Positions 54,061 to 64,000 of a DNA stretch of 64,000 bases are shown piece by piece. Source of the stretch: Xiphydria camelus (lineage: Eukaryota > Arthropoda > Insecta > Hymenoptera > Xiphydriidae); assembly GCA_963678675.1 (NCBI GenBank), contig OY783194.1:13087635-13151634 (forward strand). Reading direction: 5' to 3'. Numbering within the stretch: position 1 is the first letter of the stretch; each line of letters starts with the position of its first letter. The notes beneath the pieces were generated by a model. It was not told the origin of the DNA and did no database searches. It was given only the letters and a program-made list of their open reading frames with translations. Made by a program: the position numbers and the translations under genes.

Positions 54061-55299
54061 TCTCTCGATTCTATAAAATAGTTTTTCGGATCGACGACCG
54101 ACCGAACTATCCGAAACCCACCCCACCAATCGCCCACTGACGCATCGGTCCACCTATCGCCTACCGCGGCGTCGTCCCACCAACCGCGTCCCCCCCCCCC
54201 CCCCCCCCCCACCATACGTCAGCCGCCAATGGGATGCAGTATGCTATCGATCGTCGATCGGTGCGGAGCAAGCCAGTCGAGCAGAGGTCCGTTTACCCGT
54301 TTGGCCGGTGTTGCAAGTCAGTTGAACAGCCCAGCAGATTATTACATAGCGCCTGCTTCTATTACCATGACGGAAAAAACTCTACGACAATCTATATCCT
54401 CTTCCTTCTCTTCCTCCTCATCCACCTCCACCTCTTCCTCCTACTTCACCAACTCCTACAGGAGTTTATTTCTTTTGACCAGTTTTTGCCATAATGCCAT
54501 AATATAATTATATACATACATATATACCTACTTAATACACACGAAAGAATGGTCAGTGCTCATTTACGTAGGAAATGGGCGTTCGGAATTAAGTAAAAGC
54601 ACTCTCTGTGTTCTCACTACAAAAAATATTCTTTATCAGAATGCGCTTGGAAGAAACTCTTCACACTCTCCACGGAACTAACTAATGTCGGCCATACACG
54701 CTACGGTCTACCGTACGGTCCACCGTACGGTGGCAGACCTGCGCGGGCAGACCGTACGGTAGACAGTAGCGTCTATGGCCTGCATAAAAGAGTCTACGGG
54801 GATCATGATATGGACCATCGATGACTGGTTTCTTTCTTTCGTCCTCAGTAGAAATCCGACACTGCGTCGCCTCATGAGCGGTGGAATGGGGCACGGTTGA
54901 GAGCGTTGAGTGAGGCAGGGTGGAGAGCGTTAAAGAGTGTATTTCGTTGCACGTCGCGCGATTTCACTACCCTCAGCAAAGAAGTTTCACTTTAAACAGT
55001 TTTCCTTCAAAATATTTCCCGTCCTCTGCAGCGCGTCAGCAACCAATCGGCTGTAGTATACTATCGGTTGTCGTTCGGCGCGCTGCAAGACAGCCAAGCA
55101 GATTACTATACGGTAATTTTGTATTACATCATGGGTCACCCACGCTTGGCAGGCCCGTTTACCCGTTTGGCCGGCATTTTGTCGAATTCGACCGACCGCC
55201 ATCCCCTACAAACTTGGGGGAGCGCCGCGATAGCAGCGCGGGGGCGATAGCCCCCCGGGGGTTGGCGAGCGAAGCGAACAGGGGGCGGATGCCCCCTAG
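54061..55299 (+). mobile_element. Non-autonomous Helitron, copy D
   Basis: The 5' end TCTCTCGATTCTATAAAATA follows a host A; the 3' end is GGGGGCGGATGCCCCCTAG before T. Contains a C21 homopolymer at 54190-54210. Unrelated sequence in the middle (about 54355-55020) includes a ~100-bp hairpin (54688-54786, GCTACGGTCTACCGTACGGT). No gene. Confidence 0.7.
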
Positions 55300-55749
55300 T
55301 GCATATACATAATCATGCATGTTGAAAATATTCTTTAAGGAAGTCAATTGAGCCGTTGAAAACCAGAATGGTGTAATTCACATTTCATGTAAGCTGAGAT
55401 TATTTGACTGCAAAATTAAGTACAATTTGAAAAATCTGTCTAGATGATACAAAACAAATATTTAGGGGTACGATTTAAAATATCTGTTTGTATCATCTAA
55501 ATAGATTTTTCAAATTTTACTTAACTTTGCAGTCAAATAATTTCAGCTTACATGAAATGTGACTCACAACATTCTGGTTTTCAACGGCTCAATTATTATT
55601 GTTTAAAAGGAAAATGTTCCTTCTTCGTCAGAATAGTTGTTTAAGGATTAAAAAAATTCTCGAAACATTTGGATGATTTTTGTAAAAGTTTCCTATACCA
55701 TGAAAATTTCCATGAGAGAAATGCTCATAGCGCGAGTCCTGACGGGTTA
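55300..55749. mobile_element. 260-bp hairpin MITE (55338-55598) and flanks
   Basis: Arms AATTGAGCCGTTGAAAACCA and complement, with CATTTCATGTAAGCTGA(G)A and TAAGT-AAATTTGAAAAATCT. Perfect-length foldback; noncoding. Confidence 0.75.
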
Positions 55750-56037
55750 ATATTGTTTTTGTCACTCAGTGTCAAATACTCGGTTTCATGGGCGTCCTCG
55801 ACACATGTGAAATCATCTTTCACACACCAATTCGTGAAAAGTTGCGCAGTGCGTGAAATAACCTGTGCAGTACATGAAATCGTCAAACTCGTATTTGACA
55901 CTTAGTGAAAAAAAATATAATTCGTTATTCGGTTGTTTCGCGTCGTTTTAACGAGTGTGATTGCCGTACTCGCTTCGCTCGTGCGGCAAACTTTACACTC
56001 GTTAAAAACGGCGCTTCACGCCCTCATAACGAAAATA
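55750..56037 (+). repeat. Helitron-internal module, truncated copy
   Basis: Matches 44650-44940: CACTCAGTGTCAAATACTCG, GTTTCATGGGCGTCCTCGAC, and the hairpin TTTTAACGAGTGTGA with its complement around ACTCGCTTCGCTCGTGCGGC. Lacks Helitron termini. Confidence 0.6.
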
Positions 56038-56137
56038 ACTCATTCTTCTGTTTCCCCCTCTTATACTTCGGAGCATGTAAAAAAACAAGAAATTCCATTC
56101 TCCCAAACCACGCGTTAACGCGCTGAGATTCCCTCTT

Positions 56138-56337
56138 NNNNNNNNNNNNNNNNNNNNNNNNNNNNNNNNNNNNNNNNNNNNNNNNNNNNNNNNNNNNNNN
56201 NNNNNNNNNNNNNNNNNNNNNNNNNNNNNNNNNNNNNNNNNNNNNNNNNNNNNNNNNNNNNNNNNNNNNNNNNNNNNNNNNNNNNNNNNNNNNNNNNNNN
56301 NNNNNNNNNNNNNNNNNNNNNNNNNNNNNNNNNNNNN
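56138..56337. other. Assembly gap (200 N)
   Basis: Exactly 200 N, entered and left through CT-rich sequence, so it probably hides a long (CT)n tract at the 5' boundary of the LINE. Confidence 0.95.
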
Positions 56338-56341
56338 CTCC

Positions 56342-56380
<39 letters not shown>

Positions 56381-56733
56381 CGTGAATAAGACTGGTTGTA
56401 CTGTTTTTCTCTCTGCTCCAATACGGAAATTACCGCTATCTTTGCCCACGGGCATTACTACTCCTGATTCATTTGCATGCCTTAAGTTGCAAACTGTTGA
56501 CTAATTAATCTGAATGCTGGACTAGCCGCTTGAATTCTCTTAAAACGGCTTATATTATTGCTTGTCGCTGGAAGTGAGGTTAGATCGCTTGTGCTATATT
56601 CGGTAACGGTTCGCTCAGTCGGTAACGGAGCGCTCGACGTCTTCACTGCGGATCAACGCCATCTTGTGGACTAAGCATTCATTCTGCAGTCTCACTAACC
56701 TCTGCTGGTAAAGCCATTGCCCCCATATATATC

Positions 56734-57768
56734 ATGGATGCTCGTTCGCAATGCGCAACTAGATCCTCTGGACCTACTAAATCCACCAGATCAACTCGAT
56801 CAACAAGTACAAATATTCTCAAGAGCCCTTCTACGAGTGACGCTGATAACTGCCCATCTAAAACTGGACGTGACGCAGATTCAGAGCTAATGGCAAGCTT
56901 GCGACGGATCAAAAATAAGCTCAATACTGATTTGCCATCCATGGACTCCAAGCTGGATGTGGTCTGCTGTGAAATAGGCGCTCTCAAGGCAACAACGGCC
57001 AGACTCTCGCAGGAGAATGTCGACCTTAAGCACGCGTTGAGCAAGCTAGAAGCCAGAATGGATACTCTCGCGTCTGCCAGCACTCCTGAGGCTAACCCGA
57101 CTGACGTCAACTGCTCGATCGAGCGGATTACTGCTGCTACCAACATTGGCACCCTCCTATCGCAACGTACTCTGGCTAGACAAGCTAATAACACTGAACT
57201 TGTTATTTCTGGCATTCCTGCAAACGGACTGACACCCGAGATTGCTTTCCGATTCTTTCTCGGTATAATTAGCCTACTGAAAGTGGAGCTGGTGGATGAT
57301 GATTTTACCGGCGCTAGACTGCTGTGTGAAGCTTCAATTGCTACAGATACTACTTCAGGTACACCCGCTACAGCTGCTACTCCTGGTGGAGCTAAAAGCC
57401 CAGCCAAAATCTCGTTTGCCGTGGTATGCAAAGACCCTAGTGCAGTAAGAAAGATCATCTCTGCCAAACGGAAATTTGGCGCACTAAAATATGCCAAAGT
57501 CATTGACTCTATGACCGGGCAAAGCTGCTTCATCTCTCCCGTGGACGCCGGAGACCCCACTATCTATGTCAATGAGATGTTACCCGGACACGTTTTTCGT
57601 CTTTTTACTGAGGCTAAATCGACACTGAGATCGGCTGGCTTTAAGTATGTGTGGTCCTCGTCAGGTATGGTTATGACCAAGTACGCGGACGATGGGCTCA
57701 TTCATACCATCACAAATAAAGACGACATACCGAAGGTCAGCAACTTGTATACTTCTCGCTCCAATTGA
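56734..57768 (+). CDS. LINE ORF1 protein (344 aa)
   Basis: Nucleic-acid-binding ORF1-type protein of the LINE. Ser/Thr-rich basic N-terminus (1-45), predicted coiled coil at about 50-112 (regular Leu/Ile/Val heptads, e.g. LKATTARLSQENVDLKHALS), then an RRM-like segment with ELVISGIP near 155 and FAVVCKD further on. No CCHC knuckles seen. The second LINE at 63383 has a homologous ORF1, which supports this reading. Intact; stop TGA directly precedes the ORF2 region. Confidence 0.85.
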   Translation: MDARSQCATRSSGPTKSTRSTRSTSTNILKSPSTSDADNCPSKTGRDADSELMASLRRIKNKLNTDLPSMDSKLDVVCCEIGALKATTARLSQENVDLKHALSKLEARMDTLASASTPEANPTDVNCSIERITAATNIGTLLSQRTLARQANNTELVISGIPANGLTPEIAFRFFLGIISLLKVELVDDDFTGARLLCEASIATDTTSGTPATAATPGGAKSPAKISFAVVCKDPSAVRKIISAKRKFGALKYAKVIDSMTGQSCFISPVDAGDPTIYVNEMLPGHVFRLFTEAKSTLRSAGFKYVWSSSGMVMTKYADDGLIHTITNKDDIPKVSNLYTSRSN

Positions 57769-57789
57769 CTCTCCGACTCCAACCTAATC

Positions 57790-60700
57790 ACTCGTCAATC
57801 TGCTAATACAGTTCAATCGAGTAACTTCAAGGCCTGCTGTCTAAATACAAATTCTCTTCGTGCCCATCTTGACGTGTTGAAGTTTTACATTGACTCCAAC
57901 CCTGATTGCCTGATTATTGCCGTCACGGAAACCTGGCTGAGTGACGCAATTTCCTCCGCGGTCGTTGCCCTCCCTGGCTATAACTTTGTACGGAATGACA
58001 GAAATGTCAACGGCGGTGGTGTCGAGCTCTACGTTCATGAATCACTGACCTTTAAAGTCATCTCTAAGTCCGATACATCCTGCTCTGGCAAACCTGGTGC
58101 TCCGGAATTTATTTGCTGCGATGTTGGAGGGCCGAAGACTGAACTCATATTTGTAGCTGTTGTATACCGTCCTCCGCATGCTCCCTTTACCGGACCTCGA
58201 GACCTAGGGCTCGAAATTGCCGATGCCATGGATGGGCGCAGTCATAAAATCATCATGGGAGACTTCAACGCGGATCAACTATCCAACAACGGAGACGCTT
58301 AGTATATCAGAACTCTGACGAAAGATCTCTCACTTAAATTAGTCAACCACGGCTTCACCCATGTGACTGAGTCCTCCTCCACCTGGCTCGATCTCTATCT
58401 GGTTGATGAATCAGACGTGATTGCAAGTTATGGCAAGTCTGATTTCCCACTGGGTGCCGAGCACCACCTCATCTACGTGGAGATTGAAACACTTCGGATC
58501 CGTCCGGTCACTAAGTATATCACTACTCGTCGAATGGGTAATATTCAAGATGCTGAAAGCGAACTCAACAACATCGACTGGTCCGCTTTAGTTGATGAAG
58601 CCGCGTCTATAGACGAAGCTCTGGACAGCGTCCATCAGCATTTCTTTGCCGCAGTCGATCGCGCTGCTCCCATCTCTAAGATCCGGGTCAACTCCACCAG
58701 CCGTGCACCATGGCTGACACCCGCGTTGAAGTCCTCGGAGAGAGCAGTTCGGACCATCTATCGGCGTTGGAGGCGCAATCGTCGTGAGAGTGATCTAGCT
58801 TCATATCGGCATGAACGTGGAAAGTGGCTCGAGGAACTCACTGAGGTTCGAATCGGCTACTTCAAGTCACGTTTGCAGGGCCTCTCCCATACACAAACTT
58901 GGCAGGAGTTGAGAAACCTTGGACTTATCAAACCGCGTATCACCCATCCGCTTGCCGTTGACGCCGAAATACTTAACTCCCGCTTTGCTTCCATTTCCAC
59001 TTCTTCGACTTCTCATGTGAGTGCTGCGGAACTGGCCGATGCTCCGAACGCGCTGATGCAGCGTCCACCACTGGTGTTTGTCAACGTCACCAATGGCGAA
59101 ATAACTAAAGCTATTAACAATCTGCACTCAAACGCACAAGGTGTTGACGGAATCAATCTTAAACTCATCCGCAGCTTGGGCAACATGACAACTGTCTTCT
59201 GCCTGGCCATCCTCAACCGTTCGATCAGTGAGAGTTGCTTTCCCAGTGCCTGGAAGAAAGCTATCATCCTACCGATCAACAAAGTCCCAGCCCCATCGAC
59301 AACTAATGACTATCGACCCATCTCGCTGCTGCCCATACTAAGTAAGGTCTTTGAAAGACTAATCTACAACCAAGTGATCGCATATATCAATCTACACGAC
59401 CTCTTAGATCCGTTCGAGTGTGGTTTCCGCGCTGGTCATAGCACCCAAACGGCCTTGGTTAAACTTGTCAACGACATCAGACACAGTATGGACAAGAGGC
59501 AAGTCATGGTGCTGGTACTGTTCGACTTTTCCAAGGCCTTCGATACAGTCTCGCATGGTTTGCTATTACTCAAACTTAAGCGTCTGGGCTTTGCTGACGA
59601 CACTGTCCGATGGTTCGCGTCGTATCTGGAGGGACGATGGCAGGCAATTAAAAAATCTGATGGCACTCTCACTGGCTGGCAGGCCACCAACACTGGAGTT
59701 CCGCAGGGCTCAGTTCTAGGTCCGCTGCTTTTTTCTATCTTCATTAATGACATTGGGTCAGTCATCAAAAATGCAAAGAGGCTAATTTACGCGGATGATC
59801 TACAAATCTATCGGAGCTGTCCCCCTGAAGAGATTGACAGTTGTATCATGAGTCTCAACGAGGACATCGACAGAATTAAACGATGGGCTAGTGTCAACTC
59901 GCTGAACCTCAACATCAACAAAACCAAAGCGATTATTCTTGGAAATAAGCGATTCATTAACTCGCTTAAATCCTCGGATCTTCCACCATTAGGTTGCAAC
60001 TCTGAGCGTATACCCTTTGTTGACTCTGTCAAGAACCTCGGTATTATTGATGTGTAAACATCTATGCTATGGCTCTGCGATAGGACCTTCCTGGGAAATT
60101 GAGCGTCAGACGTAAGCCATGTAGATGTGACTGCGTCAGTGTGTGTGTGTGGCGCTACTGCGCATACTATTCGCGCAAGCTGGATTATCTCAACGGGAAA
60201 ACATTTTAGAGAAAAATGTTTAATACAAAACTTTAAGGATTTTCCCTTGGCTACCCAGTGGTCGTATTGGATTTGACCTTGACCGTGACCTTTAAGGTAA
60301 TATCAAATGCCTTCCTAAACCGTTCATCCGATTGCGATGAAAAGTTGGGGAATGGTTGGATGCATGCCCGCGAAGGTTTCTGAGTTAGTAAATCTTATAC
60401 AGGGTGTTCAAAAAGTACCGGTATGGATGATTATTATGCCTTCCTAAACCGTTCATCCGATTGCGATGAAAATTTGGGGAACAGTTGGACGCATATCCGC
60501 GAAGGTTTGAGTTAGTAAATCTTATACAGGGTGTTCAAAAAGTACCGGTACGGATGATTATTATGCCTTCCTAAACCGTTCATCCGATTGCGATGAAACT
60601 TTGGGGAATGGTTGGACGCATGCCCGCGAAGGTGTCTGAGTTAGTAAATCTTATAAAAGGTGTTCAAAAAGTACCGGTACTGATGATTATTATGCCTTCC

Positions 60701-62084
60701 TAAACCGTTCATCCGATTGCGATGAAAAGTTGGGAAATGGTTAGACGCATGCCCGCGAAGGTTTCTGAGTTAGTAAATCTTATACAGGGTGTTCAAAAAG
60801 TACCGGTACGGATGATTATTATGCCTTCCTAAACCGTTCATCCGATTGCGATGAAAATTTGGGGAACAGTTGGACGCTTATCCGCGAAGGTTTCTGAGTT
60901 AGTAAATCTTATACAGGGTGTTCAAAAAGTACCGGTACGGATGATTATTATGCCTTATTAAACCGTTCATCCGATTGCGATGAAAATTTGGGGAACAGTT
61001 GGACGCATATCCGCGAAGGTTTCTGAGTTAGTAAATCTTATACAGGGTGTTCAAAAAGTCGAAATATACTTGACCTAAATTTGGCCTCCGCTGACAATAA
61101 AGGTAACATGAAAAAAATGGTCAAGGACACATTTTAACGTGAAAAAAAATTAATTTGACCTTGATATAACCTTGAAGGTCATGGTCAAAGTCAAATCCAA
61201 TATGACCATTGCGTAGCCCGGGAAAAATACTAAAAGTTTTGTATTAAAAATGTATTTAAACAATGGTGGACGGACAAAATCAATCCACAATCTACCCGTG
61301 CGAAGCCGGGACGGGCTGCTAGTAAGTTATAAATCTAATATAATAAAATAAATATTTTATTATAGAAAAAATTAAACTTCTTTATGTCGAACTACGACGT
61401 CATATTCCCCAATTAAACTCGGACCGCAGATAATTGTAAGATGTTTACACATCCTCCGTGAGTACAACGGCACTCACACCTTTTTTTATCGACTCCAAAC
61501 TCACTTTCAAAGAGCACGTTCAACATGTCACCTCCAAAGTCAACCGAGCCTTCTACCAACTGCAACAAATGAGGCCATATACCAATACAGACCTACGGAA
61601 AACTTTGATTAACTCTCTGATTTTACCTCATTTAGAATACTGCTCAATTGTTGTTAATGGCTGTGGAGCCACCCTTGACCTCAAGCTACAACGACTCGTA
61701 AACCGTGGTATTCGCTACATCTTTGGACTGCCACGCGATACCTCAATCAGCTCCTACAGAATCAAGCTTGGCTGGCTGTCAGTTGAAAATCGGCGCAAAC
61801 TGCACCTGGCAATTCTCACTTACAAGGTTCTCAACACGAGGCAACCTGAATTCCTAGCCGATTTGCTCTTTTACTACACCACACGAGCTACCAGCAGTTC
61901 TACACATGCCCTTACACTAACTACTCCTCCTTATCGGACCGACTCTTACAAAGCTTCCTTTGCCGTAGCTGCCCCCTACGTGTGGAACGCCTTCCCTAGG
62001 GAAGTTCTCGAGGCTCCCTCACTCGGCTCCTTTAAGAGTAAAGCTCAACAGTGGCTACTGGATGCGGATAGAAATCGTAGTTAA
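57790..62084 (+). pseudogene. LINE ORF2 (endonuclease + reverse transcriptase), broken
   Basis: AP-type endonuclease (57790-58500: TETWL, GGGVELYV, VVYRPP, IMGDFNAD, SDF...HH) interrupted by TAG at 58300. Reverse transcriptase 59100-60048: NDYRPISLLPILSKVFERLI, GFRAGHSTQTAL, LFDFSKAFDTVSHG, GVPQGSVLGPLLFSIFINDI and YADD (59788-59799). Frame resumes at 61488 with IDSKLTFKEHV and a C-terminal domain without RNase H. One point stop plus the 1.4-kb insertion inactivate it. Best fit is the Jockey/CR1 group; the clade is not certain. Confidence 0.9.
60049..61487 (+). mobile_element. 1.4-kb repeat element, copy 3, inside LINE ORF2
   Basis: Begins GATGTGTAAACATC directly after ...GGTATTATT and ends ...ACTCACACCTTTTTTT before ATCGACTCC. 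The flanking codons join into uninterrupted ORF2, so borders are precise and there is no target duplication (Helitron/Helentron-like). Six ~129-bp units and an internal CTAG hairpin as in copy 1. Confidence 0.75.
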
Positions 62085-62898
62085 TTATCAGTAGGCAATA
62101 TTTAAGTTAATTGTCAATATTCTATGTCTTCACCTTGAGATACTGCTTGTTGATTTGACTTCTTCCTACTTATTTTGTTTAATTGATTTTACTTAAATGT
62201 TTTGTTTACCAACGTATTTATATCATTATATTATGTACATTATTACTTGTTATTATACTCACCCTATCACTTGTTATCATACTTACCCTTTTATTCTGTT
62301 ACTATGCTTACACTACGCCCACGCTATTTTTTACATACTCGCTTATATTATTATTACTCGTTATGCTTTATACCTCTGCGCTGCTGCTGTTTGATTTGGT
62401 ATTATTTAATTGTTTTTACTTAACTGTTTTGTTTATCTGCGTGTTTACGATTGTTAACTTTAAATGAGAGAGAACGCTTATTCATTATGCTTACACTATT
62501 ACTATTTTATTGCGCTCATACTTTCTATGTACCCGCTTAAAGTGAAAAGGTGAAACTATGCTTGCACTATGCCTACGCTATTTCTTTACATACTCGCTTA
62601 TATTATTATTACTCATTATGCTTTATACCCCTGCGCTACTGCTGTTTGATTTTGGTATTGTTTAATTGATTTTACTTAACTGTTTTGTTTATCTGCGTGT
62701 TTACGATTGTTAACTTTTAAATGAGAAAGAACGCTCTTCATTATGCTTACACTATTACTATTTTATTGCGCTTATACTTTCTATGTACCCGCTTAAAGTC
62801 TATTATATTTGCTTACGCTGTTTTAAAATTGTATACTATACGCTTGCCCTGATTTCAGGGCATTATGATTTGTTCTATTTGAACAATAAAGATTTCAT

Positions 62899-62901
<3 letters not shown>
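62085..62901 (+). repeat. LINE 3' region with ~245-bp tandem repeat
   Basis: Two direct copies (about 62310-62546 and 62560-62800) share ACATACTCGCTTATATTATT and GTTTATCTGCGTGTTTACGA, ending CTTTCTATGTACCCGCTTAA. Ends in CAATAAAGA (polyadenylation-like) before (CT)n. No gene. Confidence 0.75.

Positions 62902-62950
<49 letters not shown>
62902..62950. repeat. (CT)n microsatellite between two LINEs
   Basis: About 24 CT units separating the 3' end of LINE copy 1 from the 5' end of LINE copy 2. Confidence 0.95.
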
Positions 62951-62954
<4 letters not shown>

Positions 62955-64000
62955 CCTCGGCCGCGTGAGTACAGCGTGGTGTGTCTCTGTGTCTCCGTAC
63001 TTCTCTAACTTCTCTGCATTATTTCGCACACAGTCGCTTTCTGCTACCTACCTCCACACGCTATTTCTCGCGGGCTTCTCTCTCTAGTGTGATTTTCTTT
63101 CCTGTGGAAGCCCATAACTAAGCGCCTAGCAGGATTATCACTGGCGTCTCCGGCTTGGAGGTTAGACTATCTGCCATCTCTCTGAGTGACCGCGCATGCC
63201 CGCTTCTCCGCTAACTTTCTCCTCGACCTTCTCCCTTATCCACTAGTGGAATTACCCAGTACCGCCGCCTGGGTTACTCGCTTGGAACTAGTACTTTCTC
63301 CTCGACTTTCTCCCTATCTCTCACTCGTCTCGACTTCAAAGTTACCACTCCCTATAAACGCTCTTACATTGTCATTTAAACTATGGCGGACCGAACACGT
63401 AGACCTCTCCGTCTCAATTCCCCCACTAACCCTGGGTCCTCACAATCTTCATCCGATTCAAGTCGTAATCGTACTAAGCCCAGCTATGAGTCTAAGGAGG
63501 CCTCGAGATCGGATAAAGCCAATGCGGTCAAGAAAGATACTCGCGAAACTCGGACTTCTGCTACTCATAATGCCATGATGGAGCGATTCGACGTACTCAG
63601 CGAAGGTCAAGACCGGATATTTAAGGTCCTACAGGATCTCCCCGCTATGCGTACAGTCTTAGAGTCAGTTGTAACCGACGTATCTGCTTTGAAGATAACC
63701 ACTGACCAACTGGAAACCACGACAAATAAGCTAACGCAAGAAGGTGCTGACTTTAGACAAGCCCTGGGAAGCTTTGAAGCGCGTTTGAACGCCATGGCGA
63801 CTACAATGGCTTTAACCCCTAGACCCTCGACTGTTAGCCCCACTCCTGAGCAACTCACTGCTGCTGCCAACTCCAACACGCTGTCATCCCAGCGCACTCT
63901 AGCCAGTCATTCAACCAATCAGGAGCTGGTGGTCTCAGGCATCCCTGCTAGAGCAGTCTCACAAGAGACGGCCCCCCAACTTTTTCATGCCATTCTGGGT
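62951..64000 (+). mobile_element. LINE retrotransposon, copy 2 (5' part, runs off window)
   Basis: Starts right after (CT)n with CTCCCTCGGCCGCGTGAGTA; ~430-bp GC-richer 5' region, then ORF1 from 63383. Related to but clearly diverged from copy 1. Confidence 0.8.
63383..64000 (+). CDS. LINE copy 2 ORF1, partial (206 codons, open at end)
   Basis: Starts MADRTRRPLRLNSP and remains open to the last base. Basic/Ser-rich head, coiled-coil-like 65-145 (FDVLSEGQDRIFKVLQDL), then LTAAANSNTLSSQRTLA and QELVVSGIPARAV. The last two blocks align with ITAATNIGTLLSQRTLA and TELVISGIPANGL of copy 1, showing the two LINEs are the same family. Intact as far as visible. Confidence 0.85.
   Translation, partial: MADRTRRPLRLNSPTNPGSSQSSSDSSRNRTKPSYESKEASRSDKANAVKKDTRETRTSATHNAMMERFDVLSEGQDRIFKVLQDLPAMRTVLESVVTDVSALKITTDQLETTTNKLTQEGADFRQALGSFEARLNAMATTMALTPRPSTVSPTPEQLTAAANSNTLSSQRTLASHSTNQELVVSGIPARAVSQETAPQLFHAILG

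Larger units (their letters stand above)
56338..62900 (+). mobile_element. LINE retrotransposon (Jockey/CR1-like), copy 1
   Basis: 5' region after a (CT)n tract, ORF1 (56734-57768), ORF2 with endonuclease and reverse transcriptase, 3' region ending AACAATAAAGATTTCATCAA at a second (CT)n tract. Interrupted at 60049-61487 by a 1.4-kb repeat. No LTRs. Confidence 0.85.

Noticed and set aside
56002..56455. Two frames crossing the N block
   Set aside because: They span 200 unknown bases and CT repeats; no evidence of coding.

Overview
The window looks like repeat-rich nuclear DNA of an arthropod, most likely an insect. It is AT-rich, has short spliced introns, and is dominated by insect-type transposons. 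A narrower guess of Hymenoptera is inference only. There are no bacterial operons, rRNA genes or CRISPR arrays.

The only host gene I recognise is an angiotensin-converting-enzyme-like (M2 family) metallopeptidase on the + strand. Two exons, at 997-1094 and 43899-44068, match adjacent stretches of the ACE family and have compatible splice phases. The ~42.8 kb between them is therefore one giant intron packed with nested mobile DNA. The zinc-site exon (HEMGH) is not in the window.

Inside the intron, in order: a 254-bp MITE (1127-1380) and a small Helitron (1459-1922). Next comes a 1-kb foldback element (2220-13776) split by a 10.5-kb Polinton/Maverick (2375-12912), which has near-identical long TIRs and a perfect 6-bp target duplication. 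The Polinton carries an intact 1252-aa protein-primed-type DNA polymerase B, a 106-aa protein, a 93-aa protein on the other strand, and a duplicated pair of small spliced genes. I found no capsid, packaging ATPase, protease or integrase in it. Region 13777-25400 holds MITEs, Tc1/mariner remnants, two inverted copies of a 1.1-1.4 kb repeat, and a Mutator-like transposase pseudogene between those copies. Foldback and direct repeats fill 25999-28243. A full-length piggyBac with an intact 647-aa transposase and TTAA duplications sits at 28263-31341. Region 31800-33245 is a TIR element. Region 34844-41851 is a 7-kb nest of hairpin elements inserted in a ~133-bp tandem repeat. Its core is a 3.4-kb near-perfect palindrome whose arms carry a spliced, exon-like sequence with RGG and RS-rich reading frame.

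Downstream of the second ACE exon (44069 on) are four or five Helitron-family copies. One of these shows a Russian-doll nest: Tc1 element > Helitron > 1.8-kb TIR element. Further along are piggyBac-like and foldback elements (49558-52795), a tRNA-like sequence, a 200-bp assembly gap (56138-56337), and two related LINE retrotransposons head to tail (56338-62900 and 62951 to the window end). Both LINEs begin immediately after a (CT)n microsatellite. The first LINE's ORF2 carries one stop codon and is split by a third copy of the 1.4-kb repeat.

Identifications rest on reading motifs by eye; no database search was possible. Non-ATG starts were not accepted when an in-frame ATG made better sense.
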